A stretch of 57,171 nt of DNA from an uncultured Oscillospiraceae bacterium (GTDB lineage: Bacteria; Bacillota; Clostridia; Oscillospirales; Oscillospiraceae): NCBI GenBank assembly GCA_934569045.1, contig CAKTJX010000012.1, positions 1-57,171 of the forward strand, in the 5' to 3' direction. The position numbers and the translations under genes were made by a program. Below the pieces are notes generated by a model. The model was not told the DNA's origin and ran no database searches. It saw only the letters and a program-made list of their open reading frames with translations. Of this stretch, positions 50,579 through 57,171 are shown in pieces. The stretch's first letter is position 1. The number at the start of each line of letters is the position of its first letter.

Positions 50579-51400
50579 ATGGAAAATTACATTCCGAAAA
50601 TCATCACCTGCTGTATCACGCTGGGCATCTGTCTCGTTCTGCCCATTGGCGCTCTGGTCTTTTATGCCCAGAAGCATAAGGGCGGCGGCATCGTCTCCGC
50701 CTGGGTTGTGGGTGCGCTGGGCTTCTTCGTGCCCCAGGTGCTGATCCGCCTGCCCATTCTCACGGCCCTGTCCGCAAATGCCGGATTTCTGAATTGGACG
50801 CAGAAGCATCTGCTCCTCTATACACTGGGGCTTGCCCTGACCGCGGGCCTTTTCGAGCTGGCGGGCCGCTGTGCCGGCGCGGGGCTGCTGCGGAAAAACC
50901 GGACCTTCCCCCGTGCCCTGGCCGCAGGGCTGGGCCACGGCGGGATAGAAGCGATTCTGCTGATCGGGCTGACCTATATCAACAATCTGGTATATCTGAT
51001 TCTGCTGCAAAGCGGCGGCTTCGATGCGCTGGCTGCGCAGACAGCTGCCGCCGGGGCCGATACCGCCCCGCTGACCGCCGCGGCCGCCGCCCTGAAGAGC
51101 ACCTCTGCCGGGCTCTTCCTGCTGGCGGGGCTGGAGCGGGCCCTCACCATGGTCTGCCAGGCCTGCATGACCACCATGGTTTTCTACGGCTTTCAAAAGA
51201 AGGATTCCCGCTGGATTCTGGGCTGCCTGGGCATCCATTTCCTGCTGGACAGCACCGCGGGCATCCCCCAGTTCCTTTCGTCCCAGGCCCTGGCCTATGC
51301 CCTCGTCTACCTGGTGCTTGCCGCCGCGGCGGGTCTGAGCCTGTGGATTCTGAAAAAAATCTCGCTTGCCTGGAGAGAGGAGCCCGAGTATGTACAGTAA
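50579..51400 (+). CDS. YhfC family membrane protein (putative intramembrane metalloprotease)
   Basis: 273 residues with about seven hydrophobic segments. The family motif GLGHGGIEAILLIGL lies near residue 120, with further conserved LAGLERALTMVCQA near 182 and CLGIHFLLDSTAGIPQ near 223; the Glu and His residues could bind metal. Activity has not been shown for the family. It sits between sdpR and sdpI, so it may process or counter a peptide toxin. Its end overlaps sdpI by 11 bases. Confidence 0.8.
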   Translation: MENYIPKIITCCITLGICLVLPIGALVFYAQKHKGGGIVSAWVVGALGFFVPQVLIRLPILTALSANAGFLNWTQKHLLLYTLGLALTAGLFELAGRCAGAGLLRKNRTFPRALAAGLGHGGIEAILLIGLTYINNLVYLILLQSGGFDALAAQTAAAGADTAPLTAAAAALKSTSAGLFLLAGLERALTMVCQACMTTMVFYGFQKKDSRWILGCLGIHFLLDSTAGIPQFLSSQALAYALVYLVLAAAAGLSLWILKKISLAWREEPEYVQ

Positions 51401-52421
51401 GAAAACCCGCGTACTCTGCTACGCCTTCACCCTGCTGCCAACACTGATCGGTCTGGCGCTGTGGAAGGCCCCGGAGACTTCCGCCTTCCCTACGGGCGTT
51501 CTGCTGACCCCTGTGCTTCTGGCGCTGGTGCTGACGCTGTGCCTGTACATGAGCGGAAAGCTGGAGCAGGATAAGCAGAAAAACAAGAAAATCAATGCCG
51601 TGGTGATCTGGATTATCCCCGTTCTGTCCAACGTCACCTTCTGGATTTCCTACGCCCTGGTATTCCGGGGGCTGGAGCTGCCTGTGGCGCGGATCATGGG
51701 CTGGCTGTTCGGGGCCATGTATCTGGTGCTGGGCAACTACCTGCCCAAGTGCCGCCAGAACAGCACAGTGGGCATCCGGGTCAAATGGACGGCCTCCACG
51801 GAAGAAAACTGGAATGCCACCCACCGCATGGCGGGCCCCTGCTATATGGCCTGTGGCTTTTTAATGCTGGTGGGCAGCTTCCTGCCGGAAAAGGCGGCGA
51901 TTCCATGCTTTATTGTTCTGCTGGTCCTGGGCAACGCCATTCCCATGGCCTATTCCTATGGCTTCTACCGGAAGCAGAAGCGGCAGGGCGTTGCCTTCCG
52001 GCCCCGCCCAAAGTGGGAGGACCGGATGACGAAAGGGACCCTTATTTTTGTGGCGGCCATTTTTCTTTTTTGTGCCGTGTTTCTCTTCACCGGGTCTGTG
52101 AAGGTGCAATTTCTGGATGCCGCCATGCAGGTGGATGTGACCTACTACGGCTCCACCACCATCCCCTATTCCGAAATCGCGGCCACGGAGCTGCGGAATG
52201 AAAACATGGATGGCAGCCGCACCTGGGGGCTGGGCTCCTTCCGGCTTCTGGCGGGGCAGTTTGAAAACGCGGAATTCGGCACCTACACCCGCATGACCTA
52301 CTACAATCCCCACAGCGCCATTGTCCTGAAAACCGCTACCGGGAAGACCTACGTGCTCAGCGGCAGGGACCCGGCAGAGACGCAGAGCCTGTACGAAAAC
52401 ATTTTGGCACATCTGCACTGA
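51390..52421 (+). CDS. sdpI: SdpI-family immunity-like membrane protein with PH-like domain
   Basis: 343 residues. Helices in the first 210 residues form a DUF1648/SdpI-type membrane part (LPVARIMGWLFGAMYLVLGN, NYLPKCRQNSTVGIRVKWT, the latter an SdpI hallmark). A final helix near 230 is followed by a PH-like domain (DVTYYGSTTIPYSEIAATEL). SdpI in Bacillus protects against the SDP cannibalism toxin and controls SdpR. No sdpABC toxin genes are present here. Start ATG 51390 lies inside the previous gene. Confidence 0.85.
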   Translation: MYSKKTRVLCYAFTLLPTLIGLALWKAPETSAFPTGVLLTPVLLALVLTLCLYMSGKLEQDKQKNKKINAVVIWIIPVLSNVTFWISYALVFRGLELPVARIMGWLFGAMYLVLGNYLPKCRQNSTVGIRVKWTASTEENWNATHRMAGPCYMACGFLMLVGSFLPEKAAIPCFIVLLVLGNAIPMAYSYGFYRKQKRQGVAFRPRPKWEDRMTKGTLIFVAAIFLFCAVFLFTGSVKVQFLDAAMQVDVTYYGSTTIPYSEIAATELRNENMDGSRTWGLGSFRLLAGQFENAEFGTYTRMTYYNPHSAIVLKTATGKTYVLSGRDPAETQSLYENILAHLH

Positions 52422-52450
52422 AACCGGGGTGCTTTTCTCCGGCAATTTTT

Positions 52451-52613
52451 GGGCAGCACCGCACAATTCGGCAAGCAGATTCGGCGAGAGATTTTTCGTC
52501 AAGTCAAGGTTTGAAAAGTGAAGGAATACTGTATGTATTTCGAGCTTTTCAAACCGCAGAATTGGCGAAAAAGATCCGCCGAAGCGCGCGGACGCAATTG
52601 TGCGGTGTTGCCC
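52451..52613. repeat. 163-bp foldback (MITE-like) element
   Basis: Terminal inverted repeats GGGCAGCACCGCACAATT (52451-52468) and its near-complement at 52596-52613 (17 of 18 match). Further in, TCGGCG..ATTTTTCG pairs with CGAAAAA..CCGCCGA, and GGTTTGAAAAG (52508-52518) pairs perfectly with CTTTTCAAACC (52545-52555). The whole can fold into one long broken hairpin. No coding potential. It lies 24 bp ahead of the greA promoter. Confidence 0.75.
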
Positions 52614-52636
52614 TTAAACTTTCCCCGGGATTCTTC

Positions 52637-52665
52637 TTGACTCCCGGGGTTTTTTCCTCTATAAT
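52637..52665 (+). promoter_or_regulatory. Sigma-A promoter of greA-lysS
   Basis: TTGACT (52637-52642), 17 bp, TATAAT (52660-52665), 44 bp before the greA start. Confidence 0.85.
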
Positions 52666-52709
52666 ATTTGGAAGCTTAGAAATTTTTCGTTCAGAAAGGA
52701 TTTTTGAAT

Positions 52710-53186
52710 ATGGCAAAGGAATATAAAATCACAAGCCTGCGTCTGGCAGACCTGGAAAAGGAACTGAATTACCTGAAGACCACCCGGGAGCGCGAGGTGG
52801 CCGCCATGATCGCCGAAGCCCGGTCCTACGGCGACTTGTCCGAAAACTCCGAATACGATGCCGCCAAGAACGAGCAGGGCAAGCTGTACGGCCGCATTGC
52901 CGAGATCGAGGACATTCTGTCCCACGCCGTCATCATTGAGGACGAGAACGAGGCCACGGGCCGGGTGGGCCTGGGCTGCACCGTTGTTGTGGAAGATGAA
53001 AACGGCAACCGCACCGAGTACCGCATCACCGGCTCCCAGGAGGCCAACCCCATGGAGCACAAGCTGTCCGATGACTCTCCCTTTGGCCGCGGCATTGTCG
53101 GCAAGGCCGCCGGTGAGGATTTCACCGTCAACGCTCCCGTCGGCTCCTTCCGCATGAAGGTGATCAGCGTCACCCGTGAGGGCTGA
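52710..53186 (+). CDS. greA: Transcription elongation factor GreA
   Basis: 158 residues, full length. The N-terminal coiled coil contains LEKELNYLKTTRE and the tip motif ARSYGDLSENSEYDAAKNEQ with the acidic residues that reach the RNA polymerase active site to rescue backtracked complexes. The C-terminal FKBP-like domain contains DDSPFGRGIVGKAAGE. Start ATG 52710 follows AAAGGA. It is three bases ahead of lysS; greA-lysS is a common pair in Firmicutes. Confidence 0.96.
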   Translation: MAKEYKITSLRLADLEKELNYLKTTREREVAAMIAEARSYGDLSENSEYDAAKNEQGKLYGRIAEIEDILSHAVIIEDENEATGRVGLGCTVVVEDENGNRTEYRITGSQEANPMEHKLSDDSPFGRGIVGKAAGEDFTVNAPVGSFRMKVISVTREG

Positions 53187-53189
53187 GCC

Positions 53190-55127
53190 ATGGCAAAGTT
53201 TGTACCCCAGGCAGAAATGCCCCTGTCCGACCAGGTAAAGGTCCGCCGGGACAAGCTGGAGGCCCTCCGGGCCGAGGGTCTGGACCCCTTCCAGCAGACC
53301 AAGTTCAATGTTACCTCCTCCGCAAAGGAGATCAAGGAGCACTTTGACACCATGGAGGGCAAGACCGTCTCCCTGGCTGGCCGCCTGATGAGCAAGCGCG
53401 GCATGGGCAAGGTCTCCTTCTGCGATTTGCAGGACAACACCGGCCGGGTTCAGCTGTACGTCCGCTTTGACGCCATGGAAGAAGCGGACTTCGCCCGGTT
53501 CAAGAAGAACGACATTGGCGATATCGTTGGTGTGGAGGGTGATGTGTTCAAGACCGAGCGGGGTGAAATCTCCCTGCGGGTCCACAAGGCAACTCTGCTC
53601 AGCAAGAGCCTGCTGCCCCTGCCCGAAAAGTTCCACGGCCTGACGGACCGGGAGACCCGCTACCGCCAGCGCTATGTGGACCTGATTGTAAATCCCGAGG
53701 TGAAGGACACCTTCGTCAAGCGCAGCATGATTCTCCGGGAGCTGCGGCACTTCCTGGACAGCAAGGGCTTCCTGGAGGTGGACACCCCCATCCTGACCCC
53801 CTTTGAGATCGGCGCCTCCGCCCGCCCCTTCTATACCCACCACAACACCCTGAACATGGATATGGTTCTGCGCATTGAGACGGAGCTGTACCTGAAGCGG
53901 CTGATTGTCGGCGGCATGGACCGGGTATATGAGGTTGGCCGGATTTTCCGCAACGAGGGCATGGACCCCACCCACAACCCGGAATTCACCACCATTGAGC
54001 TGTACCAGGCCTACACCGATTTCCACGGCATGATGGATCTGGTGGAAGAAATGATGAAGACCGTGGCCATGAACGTCTGCGGCACTCTGCAGATCACCTA
54101 CCAGGGCAAGGACATTGACCTGTCCCACTGGGAGCGCATGACCATGATTGAGGCCGTCAAGAAGTACTCCGGCGTGGACTTCGCCGCCATCTCCTCTGAT
54201 GAGGAGGCCATTGCGGCCGCCAAGGCCCACAAGGTGGAGCTGCCCGAAATCCCCACCAAGGGTGCCATCCTGGCAGAGTTCTTTGATGCCTTTGTGGAAG
54301 AGAACCTGATCCAGCCCACCTTCATCTACGACTACCCCGTGGAGAACAGCCCCCTTGCCAAGCGGAAGCCCAACGATTCCGCCTTCACCGAGCGGTTTGA
54401 ATACTTCATCAACGCCACAGAGTTCGGCAATGCCTTCTCCGAGCTGAACGATCCCATTGATCAGAAGGCCCGGTTTGAAAAGCAGGTGGCGGACCGCCTG
54501 TCCCTGGACCCCGCCAGCCGTGCCCAGGTGGACTATGACTACGTCACCGCCCTGGAATACGGCCTGCCCCCCACGGGCGGCCTGGGCTTCGGCGTAGACC
54601 GTCTCGTGATGCTGCTGACCGACTCCGCCTCCATCCGGGACGTGCTGTTGTTCCCCACAATGAAACCTACAGACACCCCCAAAGCCGAAAAAGCACCCGA
54701 AAAGTTGGAAAATCATAATATTTCGGAAGAAAAGAAAGAGACCGAAAAAATTGATTTTTCTAAGGTTGAAATTGAACCGCTTTTCTCTGACTTTGTTGAC
54801 TTTGAAACTTTTAGCAAGTCCGATTTCAGAGCTGTAAAAGTTCTTGAGTGTGAAGCCGTTAAGAAGTCGAAAAAGCTCTTGAAGTTCACTCTTGACGATG
54901 GAACGGGTACAAATCGAACGATTTTGAGCGGAATTCATGCCTACTATGAGCCTGAGGAGCTGGTAGGGAAAACCCTGCTTGCAATCACCAATCTCCCCCC
55001 TCGTCCTATGATGGGAATTAATTCTTGTGGTATGCTTATCAGTGCTGTACACCATGAAGAAGGGGAAGAAAAATTGCATTTAATTATGCTTGACGACCAT
55101 ATCCCAGCTGGTGCAAAAATGTACTAA
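53190..55127 (+). CDS. lysS: Lysyl-tRNA synthetase with C-terminal tRNA-binding domain
   Basis: 645 residues. Residues 1-490 are class II LysRS: OB anticodon domain, motif 2 (RIFRNEGMDPTHNPEFTTIE) and motif 3 (GGLGFGVDRLVMLLT) ending LLFPTMKPTD. A charged linker (about 495-525) follows, then a MetRS/Trbp111-type OB domain with FSKSDFRAVKVLECEAVKKS, LSGIHAYYEPEELVGKT and final IPAGAKMY. The first part uses G/C-ending codons throughout; after about base 54675 codons turn A/T-rich. Tails of this kind are known on MetRS and, I believe, on some clostridial LysRS. The composition break suggests the tail came from a different source or a misjoined contig. Confidence 0.85.
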   Translation: MAKFVPQAEMPLSDQVKVRRDKLEALRAEGLDPFQQTKFNVTSSAKEIKEHFDTMEGKTVSLAGRLMSKRGMGKVSFCDLQDNTGRVQLYVRFDAMEEADFARFKKNDIGDIVGVEGDVFKTERGEISLRVHKATLLSKSLLPLPEKFHGLTDRETRYRQRYVDLIVNPEVKDTFVKRSMILRELRHFLDSKGFLEVDTPILTPFEIGASARPFYTHHNTLNMDMVLRIETELYLKRLIVGGMDRVYEVGRIFRNEGMDPTHNPEFTTIELYQAYTDFHGMMDLVEEMMKTVAMNVCGTLQITYQGKDIDLSHWERMTMIEAVKKYSGVDFAAISSDEEAIAAAKAHKVELPEIPTKGAILAEFFDAFVEENLIQPTFIYDYPVENSPLAKRKPNDSAFTERFEYFINATEFGNAFSELNDPIDQKARFEKQVADRLSLDPASRAQVDYDYVTALEYGLPPTGGLGFGVDRLVMLLTDSASIRDVLLFPTMKPTDTPKAEKAPEKLENHNISEEKKETEKIDFSKVEIEPLFSDFVDFETFSKSDFRAVKVLECEAVKKSKKLLKFTLDDGTGTNRTILSGIHAYYEPEELVGKTLLAITNLPPRPMMGINSCGMLISAVHHEEGEEKLHLIMLDDHIPAGAKMY

Positions 55128-55198
55128 AAGTTTTCAGTAATTTGACGAAAATTGACATACTAACTCAATTGACTCAATTTAGTGCATCAACAAAAAAT

Positions 55199-55229
55199 AA
55201 AAACTGGAGCTTTCTGAGTTCCAGTTTTT
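55199..55229 (+). terminator. Terminator behind lysS
   Basis: AAAAACTGGA pairs perfectly with TCCAGTTTTT around an 11-base loop. Before it, 55128-55198 is AT-rich and holds a direct repeat ACTCAATT-g-ACTCAATT but no gene. Confidence 0.85.
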
Positions 55230-55301
55230 ATTAATTTTATGGACTTTTGAGTTACTAGCTGATATACTTGATACATCAAAGAAAGAGGGGGAACTTGTCA
55301 T

Positions 55302-55850
55302 ATGAAGAATTATCCTAGAAGATATGTCAATGAAAACGCCGTGAAAAAGGCATTAAAAATTGATTCCTTTCGTAATCTTTCAAAAGAAAAAGTGATGCAG
55401 TTCGCTTCTATGATACCTTACATGGATAAAGAAGTAGCCATGAAAGTTATCGATCAGTTTCCCGTTTATGCTGACTTTGGAAAGGCAGCTATAGAGCAGT
55501 ATACCAAAACTTGTGATAATATCCTTGAGAAAAACAAGGAAAGTCAAGAAGCTGTTATCCATGGGTATCAGACTATCCTTGATGTACTAGCGAAAAGGAT
55601 GGATAAGGAAAACCTGGCAGAAGAAGAAAGAAAGTCAATCACCGAAGACATGATCGCCGTTGCTGACAAAATCGCAGAAGCAGACCTGAATAATAAGAAA
55701 TTTTTAGACAGGATGGGAAATAAAATTTTATTAGGCGTTGGTATGATAACACTTGCTGTAGCTGCTGCTCTTGGGGTCAATGCAAATCTTGGCGGTGGCG
55801 ATATACCCGAACTTGAAGATAACAATGACGATAGTTATGAAGAGGTTTGA
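55302..55850 (+). CDS. Unrecognised membrane-anchored helical protein (182 aa)
   Basis: 182 residues, not recognised. Residues 1-140 are charged and probably helical (NLSKEKVMQFASMIPYMDKE, DNILEKNKESQEAVIHGYQT). A membrane helix follows at about 143-162 (ILLGVGMITLAVAAALGV), and the tail is acidic (DIPELEDNNDDSYEEV). It starts with ATG behind AGAGGGGGAA; a weak promoter TGGACT-17-TATACT lies at 55240-55268. Codons are AT-rich, unlike the rest of the window. It stops 3 bases before the restriction-modification remnant, suggesting one transcript. Confidence 0.6.
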   Translation: MKNYPRRYVNENAVKKALKIDSFRNLSKEKVMQFASMIPYMDKEVAMKVIDQFPVYADFGKAAIEQYTKTCDNILEKNKESQEAVIHGYQTILDVLAKRMDKENLAEEERKSITEDMIAVADKIAEADLNNKKFLDRMGNKILLGVGMITLAVAAALGVNANLGGGDIPELEDNNDDSYEEV

Positions 55851-55853
55851 TGT

Positions 55854-57031
55854 ATGACTGACTCAGAAAAAAGAGAAGGTGCAAGGCGCTTTTACCAAAA
55901 GTGGGTAGGCCGTGGCGAAGAAGATAAAGATGACCGTTCTTACTGGCTGGACATACTTCAAAGAGTCTTGGGTGCTGCTGATGCCACTGACAGAGTTGAC
56001 TTTCAGAAAAGCGTTGTAGTCAACGGCAACTCAAAACGGATAGACGGATATATAAGAGAAACAAGTGTCATCATAGAACAAAAATCTTTGGGGATTCCTC
56101 TTGATAAGAAAATTCATCAGTCAGACGGCACAGACCTTACACCATATGAGCAAGCGAAACGGTATAATGACAACTTACCCCGTTCCGAAAAGGCAAGATG
56201 GATTGTAACTTCAAATTTTGCTGAAATTTGGATCTACGATATGGAGGCTACTGTGCCTGAAAAGTCAGTAACAAAGCTGACTATAGCAGACCTTCAAAAT
56301 CAATACTCGCTGCTTGACTTCTTACTAAAAAGGAAGTAAAGAAGATAACCAAAGAAACGGAACTTTCTTTGAAAGCAGGTGAGCTTGTAGGGAAAATTTA
56401 TAGTGCTTTTCAGAAGCAGTATAATGACCCTACTGCTAAAAAATCTCTTGAAAGCTTAAATATCTTGTGTGTCCGTTTGGTCTTTTGCTTATATGCCGAA
56501 GATGCAGGACTTTTTGAAAACAAAGATTCTTTTACTTCCTATTTGTCTCAATATGAGCCAAAAGACATGAGAACGGCTTTAATCAATCTTTTTAAGGTAC
56601 TTGATACACCTGACTCTGAACGGCCTGATATGTACTTTGAGGATGAATTATTAGCTTTTCCCTATGTAAACGGCGGCCTTTTTGCAAAAGAGGACATTGT
56701 GATTTCAAAACTCACACAAGAGATTAAGGACACGATTCTTGAAGCATCTGGTTTTAATTGGTCTGAAATTTCACCAACAATTTTTGGCGCAGTTTTTGAA
56801 AGTACTTTGAACCCCGAAACTCGCAGAAGTGGGGGTATTCACGAGTATTACGAGCCGGAAGAACTGGTTGGTAAGACAGCAATCGCTATCGTGAACCTGC
56901 CACCAAGAAAGATGATGGGAATTGATTCCGAGGGTATGCTGATTTCAGCAGTACATGAGGAAGATGGTCACGAGGGACTGAACCTTCTGATGGTAAATGG
57001 CAAAATCCCAGCTGGTGCAAAGCTCTATTAA
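55854..57031 (+). pseudogene. Frameshifted MmeI-like restriction-modification gene fused to a tRNA-binding tail
   Basis: Frame 1 (55854-56339, 161 aa) has a nuclease-like N-terminus (VDFQKSVVVNGNSKRIDGYI, VIIEQKSLGI; a D..ExK pattern) ending DFLLKRK. The next frame continues at once as KKEVKKITKETELSLKAGEL, as if one A were lost from a run of five A at 56327-56331. It goes on through LCVRLVFCLYAEDAG and FGAVFESTLNPETRRSGG, the helical spacer of MmeI-type enzymes. The methyltransferase domain that should follow (usually HYTS) is missing. Instead the frame runs from GIHEYYEPEELVGKT to IPAGAKLY, a MetRS-type tRNA-binding tail. No active enzyme is expected as written. Confidence 0.75.
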
Positions 57032-57171
57032 GATGATGTAAAGATGTACCGTTTTACAAAATAGACGGGACGTACTTCATTTGATAAAAAACTTAAAAAA
57101 CAGCGATTTACATCAAACTTACATCATTTGATGCAGAAATCGGTGCAAGCAAGAAAAAATCGCATAATTAG
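57032..57171. other. AT-rich end of window, no gene seen
   Basis: No reading frame, promoter pair or stem-loop terminator is convincing. Short repeats of the type ACATCA/TTGATG (for example ACATCATTTGATG near 57121) occur. Composition matches the AT-rich segment that begins inside lysS. Confidence 0.5.

Noticed and set aside
56327..56340. Programmed -1/+1 ribosomal frameshift in the MmeI-like gene
   Set aside because: A five-A run without a stimulatory stem or internal Shine-Dalgarno is weak evidence, and the gene is also truncated downstream, so decay or error is simpler.
54675..57171. AT-rich end as a prophage or integrative element
   Set aside because: No integrase, terminase, capsid, relaxase or clear att repeats are visible; only the composition and the fused tails hint at foreign DNA.

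Overview
The window looks like chromosome of a spore-forming, high-GC, low-redundancy Clostridia lineage, most like gut Oscillospiraceae/Ruminococcaceae. The basis is the strong G/C preference at third codon positions, Gram-positive sporulation genes (sigG, a YlmC/YmxH protein, a YtvI-like permease, a SpoVB-like flippase, a Spo0A-family regulator), a ribosomal gene order typical of Firmicutes, and dispersed foldback repeats. This is inference from gene content; no 16S is present. No rRNA or tRNA gene was recognised.

Layout. 1-4.9 kb: start of rpsT (leftward), a tight cluster of DnaA-box-like 9-mers, sigG behind a sigma-F-type promoter, a YlmC/YmxH protein, rpsB-tsf, a C_GCAxxG_C_C redox protein and a C39-like protein. 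4.9-9.9 kb: a leftward two-component system, a 170-bp foldback element, a HAD hydrolase and an RluA-type pseudouridine synthase. 9.9-12.7 kb: leftward infC-rpmI-rplT with a leader attenuator and a rare AUC start for infC, then an ACT-less aspartokinase and a separate ACT protein. 12.7-23.7 kb: rightward YtvI-like permease, recJ, rel, dtd, a metallo-hydrolase, hemZ, an amidohydrolase and a SpoVB-like flippase.

23.7-42.8 kb is the centrepiece: a leftward monoderm type IV pilus locus (pilB, pilT, pilC, a small unknown gene, major pilin, prepilin peptidase, pilM, pilN, pilO, a 2907-residue prepilin-like giant protein, a PilX-like protein and three minor pilins whose genes overlap by ATGA). The giant protein begins with a normal prepilin leader and pilin helix, then carries GLUG-type beta-helix blocks, an acidic Ala/Pro linker, Ig-like strands, InlB-type repeats and a very acidic tail. 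I infer a modular tip adhesin held on the pilus by the four small minor pilins.

42.9-55 kb: a highly expressed NifU-like/GGGtGRT pair of unknown function, a DUF1540 protein, HtrA, a Spo0A-family regulator behind four tandem 0A-like boxes, a left-handed beta-helix protein plus glmM, an SdpR-YhfC-SdpI operon without a toxin gene, greA and lysS. Two arrays of short hairpins joined by TGAAAT linkers follow the DUF1540 gene and glmM.

From about 54.66 kb to the end the composition turns abruptly AT-rich in the middle of the lysS reading frame. This part holds the tRNA-binding tail of LysS, an unknown membrane-anchored protein, and a frameshifted MmeI-like restriction-modification gene that runs in frame into a second copy of the same kind of tRNA-binding tail. 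Either a foreign element recombined at these tails or the end of the contig is chimeric; read-level evidence is needed to decide.
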